44,142 bases of DNA from the NCBI GenBank assembly GCA_021788115.1, contig JAJYLA010000013.1, forward strand, positions 1 to 44,142. The letters run 5' to 3'. Position numbers and translations under genes: made by a program. The stretch is from Actinomycetes bacterium (GTDB taxonomy: Bacteria > Actinomycetota > Acidimicrobiia > Acidimicrobiales > Palsa-688). Positions 31,417 to 39,861 of this stretch are shown here, in pieces. The number at the start of each line of letters is the position of its first letter. Within the stretch, counting starts at the first letter, position 1. Below the pieces are notes generated by a model that saw only the letters and a list, made by a program, of their open reading frames with translations, searched no databases and was not told the DNA's origin.

Positions 31417-32691
31417 TCAGCCGATGGCGTCGCGCCCGAGGTAGGGGGCGAGCGCGGCGGGCAGGCGCACGGTCCCGTCTGGCTGCTGGCCCAGCTCGAG
31501 GATCGCGGCCCACACCCGCGGGGTGGCCAGCCCCGAACCGTTGAGGGAGTGCACGAACTCCACCCCTCCGCCCTCGCGGCGGAACCGGATCTGGCCCCGC
31601 CGCGCCTGGAAGTCGGTCACCAGGCTGATCGAGGAGACCTCGAGCCACTTGTCGACACCGGGGGCGTACACCTCGAGGTCGTACACCTTCGACGCCGAGA
31701 AGGTCAGATCCCCCGCGCATAGCAGGACGACCCGGTAGGGGAGCCCGAGGATCTGCAAGGGTCGCTCGGCGTCGGCGAGGAGCGCCTCCAGCTCGGCTTC
31801 GCCGTCCTCGGGCTTGCAGAGCTTGACGAGCTCGACCTTGTGGAACTCGTGGACGCGCTGCAGCCCCCGCGTGTCCTTGCCCGCGGCCCCCGCTTCCCGT
31901 CGCCAGCAGACCGTGTAGGCCATGTAGCGGCGCGGCAGGCCGGCTTCGGGGAGTATCTCGCCCTGGTGCAGCCCCATCAGGGGCACCTCGGCCGTGGGGA
32001 CCAGCCACAGGTCGTCGTCGCGCACGCGGTACGCCTGCGTGTCGAACTTGGTGAGATGCCCGGTGCGGCTGATCGTCTCGGTGCGCACCAGATGGGGCGG
32101 CAGGATCTCCTCGTAGTGGTCCCGGTTGAGGTCGAGGGCGAACGTCACCAGGGCGCGGAGCAGCCGGGCCCCGTCGCCGCGCAGGACCGAGAACATCCCC
32201 CCGCTCAGCTTGGCCGCCCGCTCCGCGTCGAAGATCCCGAGGCGTTCGGCGACCTCCCAGTGGGGCGCCCACTTCGCGCCGGCGTAGACGGAGGGGTCGA
32301 AGCCGTGCGTGCGCAGCACCACGTTGTCCTCCTCGCCGGCGCCGTCGGGGACGTCGTCGGCGGGCAGGTTGGGGATCCGGAGGACGACGTCGTCGAGCTC
32401 CGCCCCGATCTCGCGCAGGGTCGCCTCGAGCTCGTCGACCTCGGCCCGGCGGGACGCCAGCTCGGCGCGGAGGTCGTCGGCCTCGGCGCGCCGGCCGGCA
32501 CGCATGAGCGCACCGACGCGCGCGGAGCCGGCGTTCATCGCCGAGCGCGCCTCGTCGACGCGCCGCACCTGCTCACGCCGGCGCCGGGCGAGGTCGCGCG
32601 CCGCCTCGGGCAGGGCGGGGTCCACCTTCTTGCGCGCCAGGCGCGCCGCGGTGACCTCGAAGTCGTCCAGCAGGAGTCGGGTGTCGATCAT
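31417..32691 (-). CDS. serS: seryl-tRNA synthetase
   Basis: A 424-residue class II synthetase. The N-terminal antiparallel coiled coil that holds the tRNA long arm covers about 30-100 (RRREQVRRVDEARSAMNAGS to LASRRAEVDELEATLREIG). The catalytic domain has VPTAEVPLMGLHQGEILPE, motif 2 VCWRREAGAAGKDTRGLQRV then HEFHKVEL, and motif 3 LNGSGLATPRVWAAILELGQ. The motif 3 arginine is kept, although the usual AVGRTLVAILE wording is ATPRVWAAILE. Starts at ATG 32691 (MIDTRLLLDDFE). Essential gene; it supports the view that this half of the window is core chromosome. Confidence 0.95.
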   Translation of the reverse strand: MIDTRLLLDDFEVTAARLARKKVDPALPEAARDLARRRREQVRRVDEARSAMNAGSARVGALMRAGRRAEADDLRAELASRRAEVDELEATLREIGAELDDVVLRIPNLPADDVPDGAGEEDNVVLRTHGFDPSVYAGAKWAPHWEVAERLGIFDAERAAKLSGGMFSVLRGDGARLLRALVTFALDLNRDHYEEILPPHLVRTETISRTGHLTKFDTQAYRVRDDDLWLVPTAEVPLMGLHQGEILPEAGLPRRYMAYTVCWRREAGAAGKDTRGLQRVHEFHKVELVKLCKPEDGEAELEALLADAERPLQILGLPYRVVLLCAGDLTFSASKVYDLEVYAPGVDKWLEVSSISLVTDFQARRGQIRFRREGGGVEFVHSLNGSGLATPRVWAAILELGQQPDGTVRLPAALAPYLGRDAIG

Positions 32692-32776
32692 GGGCCCCGA
32701 CGAGCCTAACGGCCCGGCGGGCCACCCCGGCACGTAGGTGTTCCGCCCGGCCGGGTGCCACTATCCTGGCGGGGCT

Positions 32777-33619
32777 ATGCGATCCGCCAGAAAGGGCCCC
32801 AGGCCGCAGCGCGCGGTGCAGGGAGCCATCCACGACCTCCCGGACGCCACCCGGATCTCCTCCGAAGCCGTCGCCGACTTCGTCGAACAGTACGGGCCGG
32901 GACCCGGCGCCCCGATCGCCGTCGTGATCCCGGCGCTCAACGAGGCGGAGACGGTGGCGTCGGTGGTGAAGTCGGTCCCCGCCTCCATGTCCGGGCTCGA
33001 CACCGAGACGATCCTCGTCGACGACGGCTCCAGCGACGGCACCGGCGAGGAGGCCCGCTCGGCGGGCGCGCTGGTGTGCCGGTTCCCCGTCAACCTCGGG
33101 CAGGGCCACGCCTTCCGCGCCGGCTACCAGCTGGCCCGCCAGCGCGGCGCCCGCTTCATCGGCACCGCCGACGCCGACGGCCAGTTCGACCCGAGGGAGC
33201 TGCCTGCGCTGATGGAGCCGCTCGTCGCGGGGGAGGCCGACTTCGTCAACGGCTCGCGTCGCCTGGGCCGCACCGAGACGTCCGATCCCGTCCGCAAGGC
33301 GGGGGTTTTCGTGTTCGGCACCCTGATCAGCGCCCTCACCGGTGTGCGCATCACCGATCCCGCCAACGGGCTGCGCGCCTTCCGGTCGGAGATCACCGAG
33401 GTGGTGCCGCTACGGCAGCCCCAGTACCAGACCTCCGAGCTGCTCATCGGCGCCGTCGCCCACGGCTTCACGGTGATCGAGAAGCCCGCCACCATGTACG
33501 AGCGCGAGGCCGGGGTGTCGAAGAAGGGGCACAACCTCTTCTACGGGTTCCGCTTCGCGCGGGTGGTGATCACAACCTGGTGGGCTGGCCGCTCCGCCGC
33601 ACGACGCGCTCGGGGGTGA
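32777..33619 (+). CDS. family 2 glycosyltransferase (polyprenyl-phosphate sugar transferase type)
   Basis: A 280-residue GT-A enzyme. AVVIPALNEAETVASVV opens the fold, ILVDDGSSDGTGEEA follows, and IGTADADGQFDPRELP carries the metal-binding acidic motif, then NGSRRLGRTE. This resembles dolichol-phosphate mannosyl/glucosyltransferases, which load a sugar on a lipid carrier. There is a possible membrane-facing segment (VFVFGTLISALTGV) but no long C-terminal helices. The adjacent convergent GtrA and GT-C membrane genes would flip and use such lipid-linked sugars. Its last 50 bases overlap the 3' end of the gtrA-like gene. Confidence 0.88.
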   Translation: MRSARKGPRPQRAVQGAIHDLPDATRISSEAVADFVEQYGPGPGAPIAVVIPALNEAETVASVVKSVPASMSGLDTETILVDDGSSDGTGEEARSAGALVCRFPVNLGQGHAFRAGYQLARQRGARFIGTADADGQFDPRELPALMEPLVAGEADFVNGSRRLGRTETSDPVRKAGVFVFGTLISALTGVRITDPANGLRAFRSEITEVVPLRQPQYQTSELLIGAVAHGFTVIEKPATMYEREAGVSKKGHNLFYGFRFARVVITTWWAGRSAARRARG

Positions 33620-34106
33620 ATACCACCAGTTCGTAGAGCACGAACTTGAGCACGAAGAAGACGCCCGACACGCCGAGGTAGGCGCCCGCGACCAGCAGCA
33701 CCTGCCACCCGTGGTCCGGGGTGACCGACCGGGCGCCCGTCTCCGCCCAGTGGGTGGCGACCGCGGAGGCGACGAAGCTGGACAGCGCCACCGCCATGTA
33801 GAGCACGATCTCGGTCCGGCGGTCCCGGCCGCGCCGGTCCTGCCACGCCCAGCGCCTGTTGAGGATGTAGTTGGGTATCGCCCCGCCCAGGAAGCCGACG
33901 GCCGACGCCGTGGTGGTGCCGACGTGCCCCCAGCCGTACGCCATGGCGAACGCCAGCTCGCTCAGGATGGCGGCGATCACCGAGCCGGCGCTGTACCCGG
34001 TGATCCTGCGGATGATCGGATAGCGCTCGAGGAGGCGGACAAGGGTCGAGGCGAAGGTGGGGCGGGATGCGGCTGGGCGGATCCGGCTGTCGGGCGGGGC
34101 TGTCAT
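33570..34106 (-). CDS. GtrA-like membrane protein
   Basis: A 178-residue protein with four predicted helices: RITGYSAGSVIAAILSELAF, ASAVGFLGGAIPNYILNR, IVLYMAVALSSFVASAVA and WQVLLVAGAYLGVSGVFFVL. GFLGGAIPNYILNRRWAW is the GtrA hallmark. GtrA proteins are thought to move polyprenyl-linked sugars across the membrane for surface glycosylation. ATG 34106 overlaps the stop of the upstream GT-C gene (ATGA), so the two are translated together. The C-terminus FVLYELVVFTPERVV overlaps the convergent GT2 gene. Confidence 0.88.
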   Translation of the reverse strand: MTAPPDSRIRPAASRPTFASTLVRLLERYPIIRRITGYSAGSVIAAILSELAFAMAYGWGHVGTTTASAVGFLGGAIPNYILNRRWAWQDRRGRDRRTEIVLYMAVALSSFVASAVATHWAETGARSVTPDHGWQVLLVAGAYLGVSGVFFVLKFVLYELVVFTPERVVRRSGQPTRL

Positions 34107-36064
34107 GGCGTGTCTCCGTGTGCGGTCGCGGCGCCCTGAGCCTGGCTTGCCGCCGGTCCGATGGCGTGCACGTCGGTGGCCACGATTCTTCCAGTTTGGC
34201 CTGTCGCGGACACAACGAGGCGGAAAGCGGTCGCGATCGTCCCCTGGGGCAGGGTCGCGAGCAGGTAGGGGGCGTCCCCGGAGCCGTCGCCGACGGCCGC
34301 GGGCGCGTCGGCGACGGTCCGCCACAGGCCGTCGGGGAAGCGCAGCTGCAGCGCCACCGACGAGACGGTCGCCGAGGCGACGGTCACCTGGCCGGCGCTG
34401 ACCTGCGAGAGGGTCTCCGGGTGTCCCCAGTCCCACTCGAGCACACCCGGCGCTTCGCTGGGGACGGCACCCGCGGTGAGGTCGCGCAGGTCGGGGTGGC
34501 CGGTGCCGGGGCCGAGAAGCTCGTACACCGACGCGTCGTCGCGCGCGGTGTGCAGGAGCCGCACCGCCCAGGTCGCAGACGAGGCGTAGCGGAGGACGCA
34601 CGGGCTGTCCATCACGTGGGGCTTGTTGAGGTCGCCGAGGAGAAGGAACGCGGCGCGGTCCGCCGCGATCCCGCGCCGCACAGCGGACAGGGAGCACGAC
34701 GCCCGTGAATAGTTGGAACGGTAGGTCATGACGAAGGCCTCGTTGCCGGTGGCGTGCCCGGAGAAGAGCGTAGTGGAACGGAGGTAATCCGTCTCCACGA
34801 GGTCGGAGGGGCTGCCGAGACGGGCGAGGATGGCGACGTATCTTGAGCCGGCGAACCGGGAGGAGTCCTGGCCCCACCCGAGAAGGTAGTCGCGGGGCAT
34901 CTGCGCGACGAGCGGCGCGACGACCGCCACGGCGGCGACGCCGGCGACCGCGACCCGGCTGGCGGCGGGGTGCCACGGAAGGGGGAGGCGGGCGTCGACG
35001 AGCTCCCACACGGCGTGGGCACCGAGGACGGCCCACGCGCACAGGACGGGGACGACCAGTATGGTGCGCCGCTCGTTGATGAAGGGATAGAGCAGGATCT
35101 GGCCTAGGTAGACGGGGACCACCGCGACGGCGGCATCCCGGTGCCGCCGAAACGATACCACCGCCCCCACGACGACCAGCGCGCTCAGCACCAGGTACAG
35201 CACCTGCCAGACGACCGCGAAGGCGCTGCCGTCCGGCAGGGGCGCGCGGTAGGGCACCAGCGTGAGCGGCAGGGCGCTCGAGAAGAGGGTGACGAGAGAG
35301 TGCGGCACCACGTCGACCAAACGGTCGACGAGACCGCCGTGGAAGTAGCCGGCGAGCTGGCCAGCGTAGACGTCGCCGAGGAGCGGAGATCCCGAGACGG
35401 CGCGGGCGATCACGACCGGCGACAGGAGCAACCCCGTCGAAAGCGCGACCGCCGTTCCCTGGCGCCACCATCCGCCGCCCCGCCGGCGCGCCGCCCCGCG
35501 CGCCAGAAGCCAGAGGATCAGCCCGGCGACGGCGCCGATGCCGGCCTCTTTGAGCCACACCAGCGCGGGCGCGAGGACCAGCACGGCGACACCGTTCCCG
35601 GTCCACACCCGCCCGCCGGCCTCCCAGCGCTCGACGACCAAAAAGAGGACCATCAACGCCACGAGGAAGGGCGCCTCGGCCATGACCATGCTGGCGAAGG
35701 TCGCGAGGGTGGGGCCGAGGGCGAGCAGGCCGAGCACGGCGCCCCGCACGACGTCGCCGACGTGGCGCCGGCCGAGCCACATCCACGTCAGGGGGAAGAG
35801 CGCCGCGTAGCAGGCGACCGACAGGAGCCGCAGGGGCACGAAGCTGTGCGGCCACAGCCACAAGAGCGGCACGAGCAGGGCCGGATACCCCGGCGGGTAG
35901 GTGCCGATCACCGTCTCGGTGCCCGCCGACAGCGGGGCCGTGAGCCCGCCGCCGGTGAGCAGGGCGTGGGCGGAGAGGATGTAGCCGGCGTCGTCGTCGA
36001 AGGAACCGACGAAGTAGTGCGGGGCGACCAGGGCGACGTGGACCAGCCCGAGGGCCAGCGGCAC
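34103..36064 (-). CDS. GT-C-like polytopic glycosyltransferase/membrane protein
   Basis: A 653-residue protein. About ten membrane helices lie in residues 1-400 (ALGLVHVALVAPHYFVGSF, GAVLGLLALGPTLATFASMV, LVLSALVVVGAVV and others), then a soluble domain at about 410-653. The first external loop holds an acidic pair, FVGSFDDDAGYILSAHALL, where GT-C enzymes such as ArnT and PMT carry their catalytic Asp. TYPPGYPALLVPLLWLW is also typical. It would transfer a lipid-linked sugar outside the cell. GTG 36064 is used; the frame is open further upstream without a better start. Coupled to gtrA by ATGA. Confidence 0.8.
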   Translation of the reverse strand: MPLALGLVHVALVAPHYFVGSFDDDAGYILSAHALLTGGGLTAPLSAGTETVIGTYPPGYPALLVPLLWLWPHSFVPLRLLSVACYAALFPLTWMWLGRRHVGDVVRGAVLGLLALGPTLATFASMVMAEAPFLVALMVLFLVVERWEAGGRVWTGNGVAVLVLAPALVWLKEAGIGAVAGLILWLLARGAARRRGGGWWRQGTAVALSTGLLLSPVVIARAVSGSPLLGDVYAGQLAGYFHGGLVDRLVDVVPHSLVTLFSSALPLTLVPYRAPLPDGSAFAVVWQVLYLVLSALVVVGAVVSFRRHRDAAVAVVPVYLGQILLYPFINERRTILVVPVLCAWAVLGAHAVWELVDARLPLPWHPAASRVAVAGVAAVAVVAPLVAQMPRDYLLGWGQDSSRFAGSRYVAILARLGSPSDLVETDYLRSTTLFSGHATGNEAFVMTYRSNYSRASCSLSAVRRGIAADRAAFLLLGDLNKPHVMDSPCVLRYASSATWAVRLLHTARDDASVYELLGPGTGHPDLRDLTAGAVPSEAPGVLEWDWGHPETLSQVSAGQVTVASATVSSVALQLRFPDGLWRTVADAPAAVGDGSGDAPYLLATLPQGTIATAFRLVVSATGQTGRIVATDVHAIGPAASQAQGAATAHGDTP

Positions 36065-36494
36065 CCCGGCGCCGACAGCGGGGCGGCGCCACCGGGGGCC
36101 GCCCTGTCGTTCGGGGGCCGGGCCGGCTGTGAGGGGCTCCGGCGCTGGAACGGTGCGGACCTGCAGGGCGCTCAGGACCGCCTCGTTTTCCGCCGGGGGT
36201 CACCCGCGGGGAGGGCGCCCTCGTGGAGGGCGGCGGAGCCGCTCGCCGGCGCCGGCGGACGGTCCCGCGAGGGGACCGGGGCACGCTTCGGGCGCCAGCC
36301 CCCGGCGAGGGCCAAGGTTTGCACGCGCATCTCCAGTGAGGGTGAGAGGAGCGGGTCGAGCATCTGGTTGTAGCGCCCGTTCCTGAGAACCCGCTGAGAC
36401 TTGCAGCATAGGCGGACGGCCGCCGCGCGGCACCGCCCGGCCGCCGCCCGCGTCGTCGGGGCGACGCCGTCGGGTCGACGGGGCGTGCTGCCGG
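36065..36494. other. 430-bp stretch with a doubtful 63-codon leftward frame
   Basis: Holds the upstream region of the GT-C gene. A minus-strand frame from ATG 36363 to 36172 reads MLDPLLSPSLEMRVQTLALA and then becomes Arg/Pro-rich. The first 25 residues look coding-like, the rest does not, and no family is recognised, so I do not list it as a gene. GC-rich inverted repeats around 36410-36440 (GGCGGACGGCCGCCG) may end the transcript of the DUF3040 gene. Confidence 0.4.
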
Positions 36495-36863
36495 CTACTC
36501 CGGCGGCGGCTCGCCCCGCACGCTCGCCCAGGTGTCCTCGACCGTGGTCACCGTCAGCCACAGCCCCCACGTCGCGACGGCCACCCCCACGACACCGGCG
36601 GGGAGGCCGATGCTCATGCTGAGGACCGCGAGCACCAATCCGACGATGACGGCCGGCACACCCCACCAGCGGCTGCGCATCCACGGCGGCAGCGTGCGAA
36701 GCCGCGCCGTCAGTCGCAGTCCGATCACCAGGAGTCGCCGGAAGCCGCCCGTCCCTGTCAGGCGCGCCGCCAGCTCGGGGTCCTCGGCAGCCGCCGTCGA
36801 CTCCAGGCTGGCCAGGGCGGCGCGCTCCCGAGCGGTGAGGCGAGCGTCGTCTCGCGTGCTCAT
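36495..36863 (-). CDS. DUF3040 family membrane protein
   Basis: A 122-residue protein. The cytoplasmic N-terminus has the DUF3040 signature LTARERAALASLESTAAAED, then PELAARLTG. Two membrane helices follow: WWGVPAVIVGLVLAVLSMSI and LPAGVVGVAVATWGLWLTVT. ATG 36863 has AGGGAGG about seven bases upstream. The family is specific to actinobacteria and has no known function. Divergent from the ROK kinase gene. Confidence 0.85.
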   Translation of the reverse strand: MSTRDDARLTARERAALASLESTAAAEDPELAARLTGTGGFRRLLVIGLRLTARLRTLPPWMRSRWWGVPAVIVGLVLAVLSMSIGLPAGVVGVAVATWGLWLTVTTVEDTWASVRGEPPPE

Positions 36864-37023
36864 CGCACCTCCCTCCGTCCCATCTGCCGCCACGCGAGTG
36901 GTGGCACCACAACCACGGTGGCACGTCCATTCTCTACCCATCGGGCCCCTATGGGGAAGCCGGGACCGGGGCAATCGCTGTGGACGCCAGGGGGGTTCTC
37001 GCAGCGGGGCGTACTGTCGGGGC

Positions 37024-37839
37024 ATGCCCACGACCCCGCCACACCCCCGCCCCCCACGCGCACCGGACGCCCGGCGGGTGCGCCAGCAGGAGCCGGTCGG
37101 ACCGGCGACCCTCGCCGTCGACGTCGGCGGCACCGGCCTCAAGGCGTCGGTGCTCGACGCGTCGGGCCGGATGGAGCACGAGCGCGCCCGGACCGCGACG
37201 CCGTACCCGCTGTCGCCGCAGAGGCTCGTGCTCGAGATCCAGCGGCTCACGATCGCGCTGCCGCCGTTCGACCGCGTCTCGGTGGGATTCCCGGGGATGG
37301 TCCGCGGCGGGCACATCCTGTCCGCCCCGCACTTCGTCTCCCCCGACGGACCGGGCGGGGTCCCGGCGCCCAAGCTGGTGCGCGCCTGGGCCCGCTTCGA
37401 TCTCGAGGCCGCGCTGGCGGATGCGACAGGGAAGCCGACCAAGGTCGCAAACGACGCCGACGTGCAGGGCGCCGCGGTGGTGCTCGGCAAGGGATTCGAA
37501 GCCGTGGTCACCCTCGGGACCGGCGTGGGCACCGCCTTCTTCCTCGACGGGCTCCTGCTGCCGCACCTCGAGTTCGCGCACCATCCGCTGCACAAGGGCT
37601 GGTCGTACAACGAGATGCTCGGTGACGCCGCCCGCAGGGCCGTGGGCACCAAGAAGTGGCAGCGGCGGGTCTTCGGGGCGATCGACACGCTGCGGGCTCT
37701 CACGTTCTTCGACCACTGCTTCGTCGGCGGAGGCAACGCGGCGCTCCTGACCGCCGAGATGCCCGCCGACGTCACCGTCGTCGACAACGCCGCCGGCATC
37801 CTCGGCGGTATCAAGCTCTGGGAGCGCACCGCCGGCTGA
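37024..37839 (+). CDS. ROK family kinase, polyphosphate-glucokinase-like
   Basis: A 271-residue sugar kinase. The phosphate-binding start is LAVDVGGTGLKASVLDASG (about 30-48), with VSVGFPGMVRGGHILSAPHF, the catalytic segment VANDADVQGAAVVLGKG (general base Asp in NDAD) and TLGTGVGTAFFLDGLLLPHL. The ROK zinc motif (CxCGxxGCxE) is absent, as in actinobacterial polyphosphate/ATP glucokinases, and the later KKWQRRVFGAIDTL and FFDHCFVGGGNA fit that group. Phosphorylation of glucose from polyphosphate or ATP is the best guess. ATG 37024 is used. The proline-rich first 25 residues are unusual. Confidence 0.8.
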   Translation: MPTTPPHPRPPRAPDARRVRQQEPVGPATLAVDVGGTGLKASVLDASGRMEHERARTATPYPLSPQRLVLEIQRLTIALPPFDRVSVGFPGMVRGGHILSAPHFVSPDGPGGVPAPKLVRAWARFDLEAALADATGKPTKVANDADVQGAAVVLGKGFEAVVTLGTGVGTAFFLDGLLLPHLEFAHHPLHKGWSYNEMLGDAARRAVGTKKWQRRVFGAIDTLRALTFFDHCFVGGGNAALLTAEMPADVTVVDNAAGILGGIKLWERTAG

Positions 37840-37861
37840 GCACCGCCCCCCCGAGCCGCCC

Positions 37862-39109
37862 TCAGCCGCCGCTCGCAGCGTCGCCGACGAGGGTGAGCTC
37901 GACGCTGGCCGGCAGCTCCGCGACGACCCCGGCGTGGAACGCGCGGGACTCCTCCAGGGTCGGGCCGGGCCGGCGACTGCCCGCGGCCCACACCCGCGAC
38001 TGGAGGGGCCGGGCCCCGTCGGGGGCCGGCCCCGGCGCGGTGCAGACGATCTCCTCGCCTCGCGCCGCCGCCCGCCACGCCCACTTGCGGCCGCCGACGG
38101 TCGCCTTGCCGGGGGAACGCTTGTACACCGGCCGTCCTTCGATCGCGACGAGCTTGTAGATGAACCCGGCCGTCGGGTACCCGAGACCGGTGACGACGCT
38201 CGTGCCGACCCCGTACCCGTCGGCGGGGCACCCGGCGAGAACCTCGAGGGACCTGTCGTCGAGGTCGCCGGTGAGGATCACCCGTGTGGCGGTCGCTCCA
38301 AGGGAGTCGAGCAGGGACCGGGCCTCGCGGGCCCACGCCGCAAGGTCCCCCGAGTCGATCCGCACGCCTCCCAGGTCGTGCCCGGCGACCTGCACCGCAC
38401 GCCGGATGCCGAGCTCGGTGTCGTAGGTGTCCACGAGCAGCGTCGTCGAGGGGCCCAGGGCGGCCACCTGCGCGGCGAACGCGGAGCGCTCGTCGGGAAA
38501 CGACAGCACGAACGCGTGCGCCGCGGTACCCGCGGTCGGCACCCCGTAGCGGCGGCCGGCCTCCAGGTTGGACGTCGACACGAACCCCCCGAGGTAGGCG
38601 GCGCGCGCCGCGGCGACGGCAGCTTCGGCGTCGGTCCGCCGGCTCCCCATCTCGATCACCGGCCTGCCGTGGGCGGCGGCCACGATCAGCGAGGCGGCCG
38701 CGGCGACGGCCGAGTCGTGGTTGAGGATGGACAGGACGAGCGTCTCGAGAAGGACCGCCTCCCCGAAGGGTCCCTCGACGGTGAGCACCGGCGACCCGGC
38801 CGTGTACAGCTCCCCCTCCGCGTACGCGTCGACGGTGCCGGTGAAACGGAACCGCGACAGCCACTCCAGCGTCGGACCCGACACGACCCGCTGCTCGGCG
38901 AGCCACGCCAGCTCCGCGTCGCCGAAGCGGAACGACTCGAGCTCGTCGAGGAGCCGCCCCAACCCGCCCAGCACCCCGTAGCGCCGGCCGGGCGGAAGCG
39001 ACCTGCTGAACACCTCGAACGTCGCCCGCTCGCCGGCGGTGCCCGCGTGCAAGGCGGCGTCGAGCATGGTGAGCTCGTAGTGGTCGGTGTACAGGGCGCT
39101 CGACCTCAC
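37862..39109 (-). CDS. pncB: nicotinate phosphoribosyltransferase
   Basis: A 415-residue enzyme of NAD salvage: nicotinate + PRPP + ATP to nicotinate mononucleotide. Signatures: ALYTDHYELTMLDAAL at the N-terminus, FVSTSNLEAGRRYGVPTAGT, HAFVLSFPDE, LGGVRIDSGDLAAWAREAR, and GLGYPTAGFIYKLVAIEGRP with VYKRSPGK. The active-site His that is autophosphorylated is probably in PTAGTAAHAFV. GTG 39109 overlaps the gatD stop (GTGA). Third gene of murT-gatD-pncB, all coupled by four-base overlaps. Confidence 0.93.
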   Translation of the reverse strand: MRSSALYTDHYELTMLDAALHAGTAGERATFEVFSRSLPPGRRYGVLGGLGRLLDELESFRFGDAELAWLAEQRVVSGPTLEWLSRFRFTGTVDAYAEGELYTAGSPVLTVEGPFGEAVLLETLVLSILNHDSAVAAAASLIVAAAHGRPVIEMGSRRTDAEAAVAAARAAYLGGFVSTSNLEAGRRYGVPTAGTAAHAFVLSFPDERSAFAAQVAALGPSTTLLVDTYDTELGIRRAVQVAGHDLGGVRIDSGDLAAWAREARSLLDSLGATATRVILTGDLDDRSLEVLAGCPADGYGVGTSVVTGLGYPTAGFIYKLVAIEGRPVYKRSPGKATVGGRKWAWRAAARGEEIVCTAPGPAPDGARPLQSRVWAAGSRRPGPTLEESRAFHAGVVAELPASVELTLVGDAASGG

Positions 39110-39861
39110 GGCCGCCACCTCCCCCGCCTGCGGGGGCCGAGCGCCGCGTGCAGCCGCTCGCCGCGCAGCTCCAGCACCTCGGCGTCGTCGACGGGTGCGA
39201 GGTCGCCGACCACCCAGCCGAGCACCAGGTCGGCGAGGGCCGGGTTGCGGGCCAGCACCGGGCCGTGCAGGTAGGTGCCCAGCACCCGGCCGGACCACGC
39301 CCCGTCGGTGCCGGATCCGTCGCCGTTGCCGACACCCCGCCGGACGTGGCCGAGCGGCGAGGTGCCCGGGCCGAGGACGGTGACGCCGCCGTGGTTCTCG
39401 TAGCCGGTGAGCGCCGGCAGACCGAGCGCGGGCACCGGGTCGACGACGACCTCCCCGACGGAGCGGGGCCCTCTCCCCCTCTCTGTCGTCAGGTCCAGGA
39501 GGCCGGCGCCGTCCACCCGCACCCCGTCGCCGCCGACGAAGCTCTCCCCGAGCACCTGGAGGCCGGCGCACACCGCCAGGACGGCGGCCCCCCGGTCGAC
39601 CGCCTCGCAAAGCGGCCCGGTGCGGGGCGGCCCCAGCTGCCGGGCGGCGAGCGCCTGCGGCAGGTCCTCGCCGCCGCCGACGACGTAGACGTCGCAGCCG
39701 GCGGGCACGGCGTCGCCGGAGCGCACCGTGACGGGGGTCGCCTCGAAGCCCCGCCACCGGAGCCGCTCGGCGAGGATGGTGGCGTTGCCCGAGTCGCCGT
39801 AGGTCCCGAGGAGGTCCGGGAAAAGAAGGGCGATGCCGACGGCCGAGTCCACGGTGCTCAT
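39106..39861 (-). CDS. gatD: GatD-type glutamine amidotransferase (lipid II amidation)
   Basis: A 251-residue CobB/CobQ-type amidotransferase. LLFPDLLGTYGDSGNATILA is the typical GatD start, VYVVGGGEDLPQALAA follows, the nucleophile Cys is in AVLAVCAGLQVLGESF, and the His is in GTYLHGPVLARNP. With MurT it converts the D-glutamate of lipid II to D-isoglutamine, releasing ammonia from glutamine for MurT. Starts at ATG 39861 overlapping the murT stop (ATGA); its stop overlaps pncB (GTGA). Confidence 0.93.
   Translation of the reverse strand: MSTVDSAVGIALLFPDLLGTYGDSGNATILAERLRWRGFEATPVTVRSGDAVPAGCDVYVVGGGEDLPQALAARQLGPPRTGPLCEAVDRGAAVLAVCAGLQVLGESFVGGDGVRVDGAGLLDLTTERGRGPRSVGEVVVDPVPALGLPALTGYENHGGVTVLGPGTSPLGHVRRGVGNGDGSGTDGAWSGRVLGTYLHGPVLARNPALADLVLGWVVGDLAPVDDAEVLELRGERLHAALGPRRRGRWRP

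Noticed and set aside
33570-36284. Minus-strand open frame of 904 codons.
   Set aside because: Only its last 178 codons (gtrA-like) are real; the rest is an off-frame of the GT-C gene.
36172-36363. 63-codon minus-strand frame starting MLDPLLSPSLEMRV.
   Set aside because: The second half is low-complexity Arg/Pro sequence and no family is recognised.
36495-39335. Minus-strand open frame of 946 codons.
   Set aside because: It joins the real DUF3040 gene with antisense of the ROK kinase and an off-frame of pncB; only the part 36495-36863 is genuine.
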